The position numbers and the translations under genes were made by a program. Under the pieces are notes generated by a model. That model worked only from the letters and a program-made list of their open reading frames with translations. It made no database searches and was not told where the DNA came from. 7,555 bases of DNA from an uncultured bacterium (GTDB lineage: Bacteria > Auribacterota > Tritonobacteria > UBA1439). Positions 1 through 5,564 of the stretch are shown here, in pieces (position 1 is the first letter of the stretch; each line of letters opens with the position of its first letter). The stretch spans positions 1 through 7,555 of the forward strand of contig CALLYX010000322.1 of assembly GCA_937858775.1 (NCBI GenBank). Reading direction: 5' to 3'.

Positions 1-55
1 GTGTGAGGCCGCGCGCCCGGATGGGGCCTTGCCCCCCCCGTTCGCCTGTTCCGAC

Positions 56-1138
56 ATGGCGGAGAAAATGATCAGGGAAAAGATGGAGGCGCTCGCCGCG
101 CGGCTCCGCGAGCTGGAGCTGCGGTTGAGCGATCCGGAGACGATCCGCAGGCAGGCCCTCTACCGCGGCCTCGCCCGGGAGCACGCAGGGCTGCGCGAGG
201 TCCTCGGCCGCTACGACGGCTATCTGCGCGTGGAGCGGGAGATCGAGGAGAGCCGACGCATCGTCTCCGACCCGGCGACGGACGCGGAGATGCGGACGCT
301 CGCCCAGCAGGAACTCCTCTCCCTCGAGGAGCGGCGGGCCCGGCTCGAGGATGAGCTCGCGGCGCACCTCCTCCCCCGGGGGGCGGACGACGACCGGGAC
401 ACGATCGTCGAGATCCGGGCCGGGACCGGGGGGGGGGAGGCGGCGCTCTTCGTGGCGGACCTTTTCCGCATGTATTCGCGCTACGCGGAGAGGATGGGGT
501 GGCGCGTTGAGACGATGGACAGCCACCCGACGGGGATCGGCGGCTTCAAGGAGATCATCTTCTCCGTCGAGGGCCGGGACGTCTACCGGAGCATGAAGTA
601 CGAGAGCGGGGTGCACAGGGTCCAGCGGGTCCCCGCCACCGAGGCGAGCGGGAGGATCCACACCTCCGCCGCGACGGTGGCCGTGCTCCCGGAGGCGGAG
701 GATGTCGAGGTGGCGATCGACCCTAAGGACGTGCGCGTCGACGTCTACCGCTCTTCGGGACCGGGCGGGCAGAGCGTGAACACCACGGACTCCGCGGTCC
801 GCATCACCCATATCCCGACGGGGCTCGTCGTTACCTGCCAGGATGAGAAGTCGCAGCACAAGAACAAGGCGAAGGCGATGCGGGTGCTCCGGGCGCGCCT
901 CAAGGAGGCGGCGGCCGAGGACAGGGAGAGGGAGATCTCCTCGCTGCGCCGGTCGCAGATCTCCACCGGGGACCGGAGCGCCAAGATCCGGACGTACAAC
1001 TTCCCCCAGAACCGCCTGACGGACCACAGGATGGGGTTGACGATTCACAACCTCGGCGCGGTTATGGACGGGGGGCTCGAGGGGTTGACGCGCGCCCTGT
1101 TCGCCTGGGACCGGGAGGAGAGGCTGAGGAACGCCTGA
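56..1138 (+). CDS. prfA: Peptide chain release factor 1 (RF1)
   Basis: RF1 recognises UAA and UAG stop codons in the ribosomal A site and triggers peptidyl-tRNA hydrolysis. The catalytic GGQ motif is at residues 237-239 within SSGPGGQSVNTTDSAVR, and the RF1-type codon-recognition tripeptide PAT (not the SPF of RF2) is at 193-195 within HRVQRVPATEASGR. From the ATG at 56 the protein has 360 residues, the usual RF1 length, with an N-terminal helical domain followed by the codon-reading and GGQ domains. The frame is open to the window edge, so a TTG at 29 could extend it, but family alignment favours ATG 56 or ATG 68; neither has an ideal ribosome binding site (GGAG lies 3 nt before ATG 68). The conserved GTGGDEA segment reads GTGGGEA here (Gly127). 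The gene ends in UGA, which RF2 reads. It is followed 45 nt later by prmC, whose product methylates this GGQ. Confidence 0.97.
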   Translation: MAEKMIREKMEALAARLRELELRLSDPETIRRQALYRGLAREHAGLREVLGRYDGYLRVEREIEESRRIVSDPATDAEMRTLAQQELLSLEERRARLEDELAAHLLPRGADDDRDTIVEIRAGTGGGEAALFVADLFRMYSRYAERMGWRVETMDSHPTGIGGFKEIIFSVEGRDVYRSMKYESGVHRVQRVPATEASGRIHTSAATVAVLPEAEDVEVAIDPKDVRVDVYRSSGPGGQSVNTTDSAVRITHIPTGLVVTCQDEKSQHKNKAKAMRVLRARLKEAAAEDREREISSLRRSQISTGDRSAKIRTYNFPQNRLTDHRMGLTIHNLGAVMDGGLEGLTRALFAWDREERLRNA

Positions 1139-1183
1139 CGGCGCGCCGGACGGCCCGGGCGCCATGGGCGAGGGGGAAGGGAT

Positions 1184-2074
1184 ATGACCGAACCCGCGTC
1201 GGACCGCATCATAGACCTGATCAACTGGGGGCGGGCCCTCTTCATGGAGCGGAAGATACCGCACGCGCGCTACACGATGGAGGTGCTGCTCGAGCATGTC
1301 CTGGGGGCGAAGCGGGCCGACCTCTACTGCGACTACGGCCGGCGCCTCACGCCGGAGGAGATGCGGCGGCTGAAGAGCTACGTTGCCGGGCGCCTCGCGC
1401 GGAATCCGCTGTGGCGCCTGGTGGGGGAGGTCGAGTTCTACGGGCTCGCCATCCGAGTGAACGACCGGGTCCTGATCCCGCGGCCGGAGACCGAGATGCT
1501 CGTGGAGCGCGCCATCGAGGAGCTGTCGCGTCTGCCGCGGGAGGGGCTGCGGTACGCCGCGGACATCGGGACGGGCAGCGGGAATATCGCCATAGCGATC
1601 GCCCGCACCGTCCCGGGCGTCTTCGTCTACGCCACGGACCTGTCGCCCGACGCCCTGGCCGCGGCCGAATCGAACGCGCGCCTGCACGGGGTCGATGGGG
1701 CGATATGCCTGCTCTGCGGCGATCTCCTCGCGCCGTTCGCGCCCGGGGGGGCGGGGCGGCTGGACGTGATCGTCTCAAACCCGCCGTACGTCTCGGACGC
1801 CGAGTGGGCCGACCTTCCCCCGGAGGTCCGCGACCGCGAGCCGCGCCTGGCCCTCCACGGCGGCACGGACGGCCTCGAGATCATACGGCGGCTCGTCGCG
1901 GGGGCGCCGGGCGTGCTCTCCCCCGGCGGGGCGTTGATCATAGAGGTCGGAAGGGGGCAGGCCTCGCCCGTGCGCGAGATGATGGCGCGCGATGGCGCCT
2001 TCGGGCGCGTCGAGGTGCACAAGGACTACTCCGGGATCGAGCGCGTTGTAGTCGGCGCGGCGAATGGGCGGTGA
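1184..2074 (+). CDS. prmC: Peptide chain release factor N5-glutamine methyltransferase (PrmC/HemK)
   Basis: PrmC transfers a methyl group from S-adenosylmethionine to the side-chain amide of the glutamine in the GGQ motif of RF1 and RF2, raising termination efficiency. The 296-residue protein shows the family plan: an N-terminal helical release-factor-binding region (about 1-80), the signature IPRPETE at 98-104, the SAM-binding glycine loop DIGTGSG at 127-133, and the catalytic NPPY at 199-202. Length is slightly above the common 275-290 but all blocks are in order. ATG 1184 is chosen because a purine-rich AGGGGGAAGGG stretch lies just upstream. The position right behind prfA, its substrate, is a widespread bacterial arrangement and supports co-transcription. 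Confidence 0.97.
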   Translation: MTEPASDRIIDLINWGRALFMERKIPHARYTMEVLLEHVLGAKRADLYCDYGRRLTPEEMRRLKSYVAGRLARNPLWRLVGEVEFYGLAIRVNDRVLIPRPETEMLVERAIEELSRLPREGLRYAADIGTGSGNIAIAIARTVPGVFVYATDLSPDALAAAESNARLHGVDGAICLLCGDLLAPFAPGGAGRLDVIVSNPPYVSDAEWADLPPEVRDREPRLALHGGTDGLEIIRRLVAGAPGVLSPGGALIIEVGRGQASPVREMMARDGAFGRVEVHKDYSGIERVVVGAANGR

Positions 2075-2158
2075 TCGGGCGCGGATCCGCCCGGGCGGCC
2101 GCGCCGGCGCCGGGTTCCGCGGGGGGCGCATGAGTTTTTCAGCGGGGGGCGGGCGGCC

Positions 2159-3427
2159 ATGGCGATGGAGAAGATAGCGATCCGCGGCGGCGTGCGGCTC
2201 AGGGGGGCCGTCGGGATCGGCGGCGCCAAGAACGCGGCGCTCCCGATCATGGCCGCCGCGCTCCTGGGTGACGGGCCGTCGCGCATCCGCAACATCCCGC
2301 GAGTGGCCGACATCCGGACGATGGCCGATATTCTCTCCGCCCTGGGGGCCAGCGTCGAATTCCCTTCCGCGCACGAGGTCGTGATCGATCCGCGCGGCCT
2401 CGCGAACCCCACCGCCCCGTACGAGCTCGTGCGCAAGATGCGGGCATCGATCTGCGTCCTGGGGCCGTTGCTCGGCTCGATCGGGCGGGCGCGCATCTCC
2501 CTCCCCGGGGGGTGCGCCATCGGCGCTCGGCCGATCGACCTCCACCTGAAGGGGATGGAACGGCTGGGGGCGGTGTTGCGCCTCTCCCACGGTTTTATCG
2601 TCGCGCGCGGAGAGCGGATGCGCGGGGGCGAGGTGTTCCTGGGGGGGAGGTTCGGATCCAGCGTCCTCGCCACAGCGAACGTTCTGATGGCCGCCGTCAA
2701 GGCGCCCGGCATCAGCCGCATAGAGGGCGCCGCCTCGGAGCCGGAGATGGCGGACCTCGCCGCCTTCCTGAGGAAGATGGGGGCCCGTATCAAGGGGATC
2801 CGCACCCACTCGCTCGAGATCGAGGGGGTTAGGCGCCTGAAGGGGGCCGTGCACACGATCATCCCGGACCGGATCGAGGCCGGCACCTTCATGATCGCCG
2901 CGGCGATCACGGGGGGCGAGATCGAGCTCAAGGGGGCGCGGGGCGACCACCTGCGCGCCGTGATCGACGCGCTCGAGGCCGCGGGGGCCGGCATCGCCGT
3001 CCGCCCGGGGGGGGTGGCCGTGGACGGCGCCGGGAGGCGGCGCGTCGTCGACGTCACCACGCACCCTTACCCCGGCTTCCCCACCGACCTGCAGGCGCAG
3101 ATGATCGCCCTGATGACCATCTCGCCGGGGATAAGCGTCGTCACCGAAAAGGTCTTCCCCGAGCGTTTCATGCATGTCCCCGAGCTCAACCGGATGGCCG
3201 CCAGGATATCGCTCGAGGGGCCGAGCGCAATCATCACCGGCGTGAGGTGCCTGAGCGGGGCGCCGGTGATGGCCTCCGACCTGCGGGCGAGCGCCGCGCT
3301 AATCCTCGCCGGGCTCGTCGCGCGGGGGGAGACCGTCGTGGACAGGGTGTACCATATAGACCGGGGCTACGAGGCGATCGAGGAGAAGCTGAAGGGCGTC
3401 GGGGCGCAGATAGAGCGGCTGGCGTAG
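2159..3427 (+). CDS. murA: UDP-N-acetylglucosamine 1-carboxyvinyltransferase (MurA)
   Basis: MurA is the cytoplasmic enzyme that transfers enolpyruvate from phosphoenolpyruvate to UDP-GlcNAc, the first committed step of peptidoglycan synthesis. The 422 residues match the family length of about 420. Visible key residues are Lys24-Asn25 in GGAKNAALP, the catalytic Cys119 in LPGGCAIGARP, Asp310 in FPTDLQAQ and Arg402 in YHIDRGYE; they correspond to K22/N23, C115, D305 and R397 of the E. coli enzyme. Having Cys rather than Asp at 119 predicts fosfomycin sensitivity at the target level. ATG 2159 has a G-rich SD-like run (2144-2149); ATG 2165, two codons later, is an alternative. An 84-nt gap separates it from prmC, so it may be in the same operon. 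It ends in UAG. Confidence 0.97.
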   Translation: MAMEKIAIRGGVRLRGAVGIGGAKNAALPIMAAALLGDGPSRIRNIPRVADIRTMADILSALGASVEFPSAHEVVIDPRGLANPTAPYELVRKMRASICVLGPLLGSIGRARISLPGGCAIGARPIDLHLKGMERLGAVLRLSHGFIVARGERMRGGEVFLGGRFGSSVLATANVLMAAVKAPGISRIEGAASEPEMADLAAFLRKMGARIKGIRTHSLEIEGVRRLKGAVHTIIPDRIEAGTFMIAAAITGGEIELKGARGDHLRAVIDALEAAGAGIAVRPGGVAVDGAGRRRVVDVTTHPYPGFPTDLQAQMIALMTISPGISVVTEKVFPERFMHVPELNRMAARISLEGPSAIITGVRCLSGAPVMASDLRASAALILAGLVARGETVVDRVYHIDRGYEAIEEKLKGVGAQIERLA

Positions 3428-3450
3428 CGCCCGTCGGGCGGGAGGGAGGG
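3428..3450 (+). promoter_or_regulatory. Short hairpin followed by strong Shine-Dalgarno sequence before an ATC codon
   Basis: Immediately after the murA stop, CGCCC (3428-3432) and GGGCG (3436-3440) form a perfect 5-bp stem with a 3-nt loop. The stem abuts the purine run GGGAGGGAGGG (3440-3450). GGAGG at 3441-3445 lies 9 nt, and GAGGG at 3446-3450 lies 4 nt, before ATC 3455. This ribosome binding site is the main sequence argument for translation starting at 3455. The hairpin is small and may be incidental in such GC-rich DNA. Confidence 0.55.
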
Positions 3451-3454
3451 TGCC

Positions 3455-4072
3455 ATCAAGGTTCGCGTTCATTTCGCGGCGTCGCTCGCGGCGAGCGGGG
3501 TTCTCTACGCGCTCTTCCGCTCGCCCCCGGTGAGCGCCTGGAGCCTCGCGGGCGGAACGATCATCGATTTCGACCACTTCCTCGACTACTGGATCCACGG
3601 CGAACGCCCGCCGCGCCCGGGCGGTATCCCCCGGCATTTTTTCGACGTGATGTGCAAGGACAGGCTCGACCGCGTCTTCCTCCTGCTGCACTCGTGGGAG
3701 CTTCTGGCCGGACTCCTTCTCGCCGGCATGCTTCGGCCGGGGTGGGCCGGATGGATGATCCCATTCGCGTTCGGGATGGGCATCCATCTCATCATGGACT
3801 CATTTTACCTGAGGCCTTCCGTCTTGAGATACAGCCTCGCCGCGCGCTGGGCGCGCCGCTTTGACGGGGATTTCTTCTACGGGGGCGTGCGAAGGTGGAA
3901 GGAGGAGGAGAGGCCGGCCCGTGGGACGGGGAGGGGGGCTGGAATTCCCGGCGCCGGCGAGACGGACGCGCCCCGGAAGGACCGCCTATTCGGGGGCCGC
4001 GCCCCTTTCGAGCCGCGCAACGAGGCGGTTGAGGAGCGCGACCACCTGCTGCTGGTCCGCCGCGTGGATTGA
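3455..4072 (+). CDS. Small membrane protein, YdjM/DUF457-like putative metal-dependent hydrolase; apparent AUC start
   Basis: The protein resembles the YdjM-type membrane-associated putative hydrolases in the spacing of its likely metal ligands: His6 (VRVHFAAS), Asp38/Asp40/His41 (IIDFDHF), His79 (LLHSWELL), and His111 with Asp115 (GIHLIMDSF). Hydrophobic stretches lie near 8-21, 82-93 and 97-114. The function is unknown; a zinc phospholipase-like fold is only an inference from the pattern. No ATG, GTG or TTG exists in frame between the murA stop (3425) and GTG 3530, yet protein-like sequence containing His6 begins at about 3455, where ATC AAG GTT follows a very strong GGGAGGGAGGG (3440-3450). 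Starting at GTG 3530 would give 180 residues and remove the first helix and His6. With ATC the length is 205. The tail after about residue 150 is Arg/Gly/Glu-rich, looks poorly constrained and overlaps a possible minus-strand gene. Only 27 nt separate it from murA, so it is probably co-transcribed. Confidence 0.75.
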   Translation: MKVRVHFAASLAASGVLYALFRSPPVSAWSLAGGTIIDFDHFLDYWIHGERPPRPGGIPRHFFDVMCKDRLDRVFLLLHSWELLAGLLLAGMLRPGWAGWMIPFAFGMGIHLIMDSFYLRPSVLRYSLAARWARRFDGDFFYGGVRRWKEEERPARGTGRGAGIPGAGETDAPRKDRLFGGRAPFEPRNEAVEERDHLLLVRRVD

Positions 4073-4168
4073 AACGGAGGTTTCGAGGCCGTTGAACTTC
4101 GCGATGAGAAACGCGTCTTCGCAGCGCGCGGCGAAGGTGAACGCCTTCTGATCCGTCGGAGCATACAT
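3986..4168 (-). CDS. Possible small protein of unknown function (about 60 aa)
   Basis: The minus strand encodes a plausible 60-residue protein beginning MYAPTDQKAFTFAARCEDAF, with a C-terminal amphipathic helix (ADQQQVVALLNRLVARLE) and ending at a TAG. I do not recognise the family. Its codons have high third-position G+C, like confirmed genes here, and it lies downstream of a promoter-like pair on the same strand (4239-4267). ATG 4168 is chosen as the first ATG followed by protein-like sequence; its ribosome binding site is weak (AAGGGG about 11 nt upstream). The frame stays open further upstream, and a 2-nt indel in a repeat at 4174-4190 could mean the true N-terminus lies in another frame. 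It overlaps the tail of the + strand membrane protein by 87 nt, tail to tail. It could be a shadow of that tail, a remnant of a longer gene, or a real small gene. Confidence 0.4.
   Translation of the reverse strand: MYAPTDQKAFTFAARCEDAFLIAKFNGLETSVSIHAADQQQVVALLNRLVARLERGAAPE
3994..4012. repeat. Direct repeat, copy 1 (19 bp)
   Basis: GGGCCGCGCCCCTTTCGAG recurs at 4174-4190 with two bases fewer. Copy 1 lies over the last codons of the minus-strand small ORF, where it reads LERGAAP. Confidence 0.6.
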
Positions 4169-4173
4169 CTCTT

Positions 4174-4190
4174 GGGCCGCCCCTTTCGAG
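4174..4190. repeat. Direct repeat, copy 2 (17 bp)
   Basis: GGGCCGCCCCTTTCGAG is identical to the 3994-4012 copy apart from a 2-base (CG) deletion. It lies 180 bp from copy 1 and just upstream of the ATG of the minus-strand small ORF. In the neighbouring minus-strand frame it reads ELERGG. Confidence 0.6.
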
Positions 4191-4238
4191 TTCGCCGGGC
4201 GTGAAGAACAAGCCGCGCCCGGACAACATAACGGCATA

Positions 4239-4267
4239 AGTATTCCAGAGCGCCCGCGCTCCCGCAA
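4239..4267 (-). promoter_or_regulatory. Candidate sigma-70-type promoter reading leftward
   Basis: On the minus strand TTGCGG (4267-4262) and AATACT (4244-4239) are separated by exactly 17 bp, which fits a housekeeping -35/-10 pair with moderate matches. The spacer is almost filled by a perfect inverted repeat, GAGCGC-CC-GCGCTC (4248-4261), a candidate operator. The element lies in the most A+T-rich pocket of the window. Transcription would start near 4232 and run into the possible small gene ending at 3986. Confidence 0.35.
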
Positions 4268-4352
4268 GTTGTTTTTTTGATCTCCGGTCGGGGAGGCGCG
4301 GGCCGGTCATGAGCCGGGGGGCGCCGTCCCCGGAGGCGGAAAGGAGGATGGG

Positions 4353-4847
4353 ATGGAGACGATGGAGGCGATCGCCGCCAGGAGGAGCGTCCGGTCGTTC
4401 GAGGCGACGCCCGTGCCGCGTGAGACGGTCGAACGGATAGTGGACGCGGGCAGGCTGGCGCCCACGGGCGTGAATGTCCAGCCGTGGCATTTCGTGGCCG
4501 TCACGGCCGGCGAGACGCGCCGCGCCCTGGCGGGGCTGGCGACGAGGGGAGGGTTCATCGCCGATGCCCCCCTCTGCGTCGCCGTCTTCTGCGCCGAGAC
4601 GAACTACTGGCTGGAGGACGGCTGCGCCGCCACGGCGAATATCATCCTGGCGGCCACGGCGCACGGCCTCGGGAGTTGCTGGGTGGCGGGGGAGAAGAAG
4701 CCGTACGCCCGGGACGTCGCGCGGCTCCTCGGCGCCCCGGCGGGACTTCGACTGGTGGCCCTGGTCGCCATCGGCCGCGCGAAGGGGGCTGCCGCCCCCG
4801 TCCCGAAGAAGCCGCTCTCGGAAGTGCTGCACTGGGAGAGGTTCTGA
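4353..4847 (+). CDS. Nitroreductase family FMN-dependent oxidoreductase
   Basis: Members of this family bind FMN and use NAD(P)H to reduce nitro-compounds, quinones, flavins or enones; the true substrate cannot be read from the sequence. The 164-residue protein has the expected blocks: RRSVRSF at 10-16 (FMN phosphate contacts), APTGVNVQPW at 36-45 (the usual S/T-x-x-N-x-Q-P-W motif), and GLGSCWV at 105-111 near the C-terminal flavin site. It is on the short side for the family, like the compact single-domain members, and carries no ferredoxin domain. The start at 4353 is well supported by AAGGAGG (4341-4347) five bases upstream. It is likely cytosolic and homodimeric, as in the family. It lies about 280 nt after the previous + strand gene and before a tRNA, so it is probably a separate transcription unit; no clear promoter was seen directly upstream. 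Confidence 0.93.
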   Translation: METMEAIAARRSVRSFEATPVPRETVERIVDAGRLAPTGVNVQPWHFVAVTAGETRRALAGLATRGGFIADAPLCVAVFCAETNYWLEDGCAATANIILAATAHGLGSCWVAGEKKPYARDVARLLGAPAGLRLVALVAIGRAKGAAAPVPKKPLSEVLHWERF

Positions 4848-4930
4848 CGCCGCGGGAAGGGGGATGAGAGGGGGCGATTGATCTTCGGCGGCCGTCGCGC
4901 CAGGGATCTTCCCCCCCCCCCGCGCCCCCC

Positions 4931-4960
4931 GGCCTCACTTTCCACGGCCCCACTTTCCGC
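4931..4960. repeat. Two-copy 15-bp tandem repeat
   Basis: GGCCTCACTTTCCAC (4931-4945) is followed directly by GGCCCCACTTTCCGC (4946-4960), identical at 13 of 15 positions. It lies just upstream of where the -35 region of the tRNA promoter would be, so it could be a duplicated protein-binding site or simple tandem duplication. Confidence 0.6.
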
Positions 4961-4989
4961 TGGCGCGGCGGCCGCTCCTGACTTATACT
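4961..4989 (+). promoter_or_regulatory. Promoter for tRNA-His
   Basis: TATACT at 4984-4989 matches the -10 consensus at five of six positions and lies 17 nt before the mature tRNA 5' end, leaving a short leader for RNase P to remove. A -35 box at the right spacing (TGGCGC, 4961-4966) is a poor match, so the call rests mainly on the -10 box and its position. Confidence 0.5.
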
Positions 4990-5006
4990 GATCTCCGCAA
5001 ATCCAC

Positions 5007-5084
5007 GGTGGATGTAGCTCAGCTGGTTAGAGCACCTGGTTGTGGCCCAGGTGGCCGGGGGTTCGAATCCCCTCATCCACCCCA
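5007..5084 (+). tRNA. tRNA-His (anticodon GTG)
   Basis: The sequence folds fully by hand. The acceptor stem GTGGATG (5008-5014) pairs with CATCCAC (5074-5080). The D stem is GCTC/GAGC, and the anticodon stem CCTGG/CCAGG encloses the loop TTGTGGC with anticodon GTG at 5042-5044. The T loop is TTCGAAT (5062-5068). The extra 5' base G-1 (5007) opposite discriminator C73 (5081), the identity element for histidyl-tRNA synthetase, confirms the assignment. The 3' CCA is encoded (5082-5084). It decodes CAC and CAU. Confidence 0.97.
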
Positions 5085-5089
5085 TTGTT

Positions 5090-5117
5090 CCGCGGCGAGG
5101 CGTCCCGCCCGCCGCGG
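5090..5117 (+). other. Strong hairpin after tRNA-His
   Basis: CCGCGGCG (5090-5097) and CGCCGCGG (5110-5117) form a perfect 8-bp stem with a 12-nt loop, starting 6 nt after the tRNA CCA. No U-run follows, so it is not a classical intrinsic terminator. It may help tRNA 3' processing, or cause pausing before the downstream Hpt gene. Confidence 0.45.
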
Positions 5118-5150
5118 GGGTCGTCCGAGCGGGGAGGGGAGCGGCCCCGG

Positions 5151-5564
5151 ATGGGATTCGACAGGAAGCGCTTCGAGCCCGGATTCAGGGCCGAGGCGGA
5201 CGAGCTGCTGCGGAGGCTCGAAGCGGGGCTTGCCGCCGTGCGCGCGGGCGGCGCCGGGGGGGGCCTTCTCGGCGAGATGGCGCTCGCCGCGCATACCCTG
5301 CGCGGCTCCTCGACGATGATGGGGCTCGCGCCGGTCGGCGCCGTTGCGCGGCAGGTCGAGAACTTCCTGTGCAGGGCGCGGGCGGGAGAGGCCGCGGTGG
5401 GCGCGGCGCAGATCGATCTGCTGGCGGAGTGCCTCCGCTCGATCCGCGCCCTCATGGAGGGCGGGGAGCCCGCAGATGGGTTCGCGGAGAGGGCGGCGCG
5501 CATCTTCGATGCGGGCGCCGCGCAGCCGGGGGAGGAGGGGGCACGATGCCGAAGAAGGTGCTGA
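5151..5564 (+). CDS. Stand-alone histidine phosphotransfer (Hpt) domain protein
   Basis: Hpt proteins carry a phosphoryl group on histidine between receiver domains or from kinase to receiver. This 137-residue protein has the signature AHTLRGSSTMMGL with predicted phospho-acceptor His48, preceded by an acidic helix (FRAEADELLRRLEAGL, 12-27) and followed by helices around 60-110, a four-helix-bundle layout close to the P1 domain of CheA. There is no ATP-binding or dimerisation domain, so it is not itself a kinase. The start at ATG 5151 follows GGGGAGGGGAG (5131-5141) by about 10 nt. The last 19 nt overlap the start of the response regulator gene, which suggests translational coupling and that the two proteins work together. 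The C-terminal Arg/Cys-rich end is set by this overlap. The partner histidine kinase is not in the window. Confidence 0.85.
   Translation: MGFDRKRFEPGFRAEADELLRRLEAGLAAVRAGGAGGGLLGEMALAAHTLRGSSTMMGLAPVGAVARQVENFLCRARAGEAAVGAAQIDLLAECLRSIRALMEGGEPADGFAERAARIFDAGAAQPGEEGARCRRRC

Larger units (their letters stand above)
4848..5006. other. Intergenic region between nitroreductase gene and tRNA-His
   Basis: This stretch of about 160 nt has no supported gene. It contains a run of 11 C (4911-4921) followed shortly by six more, a 15-bp tandem repeat (4931-4960), and a promoter-like -10 box before the tRNA. I found no convincing intrinsic terminator for the nitroreductase transcript. Confidence 0.6.

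Noticed and set aside
29..55. TTG start at 29 giving a 9-residue N-terminal extension of RF1
   Set aside because: The extension does not match the family, and ATG 56 gives the standard 360-residue length.
1..55. End of an upstream gene (possible TGA at 4-6)
   Set aside because: Only one codon would be visible, so it cannot be supported.
2076..2138. Hairpin CGGGCG/CGCCCG (2076-2093) and T5 (2134-2138) between prmC and murA
   Set aside because: The T run is about 40 nt from the stem, so no terminator; GC-rich inverted repeats are expected by chance here.
2026..3060. Minus-strand open frame of about 344 codons inside murA
   Set aside because: Antisense shadow of murA caused by high G+C; Arg/Pro/Ser-rich with no motif.
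1775..3175. Long minus-strand open frame (about 466 codons) across prmC and murA
   Set aside because: Compositionally a shadow: rich in Arg, Pro, Gly, His and Asp with no recognisable motif, and fully antisense to the clearly identified murA.
4248..4279. Possible rightward intrinsic terminator (GAGCG/CGCTC stem, later T run)
   Set aside because: The T run begins about 10 nt after a short 5-bp stem, too far for a classical terminator; the palindrome fits better inside the leftward promoter spacer.
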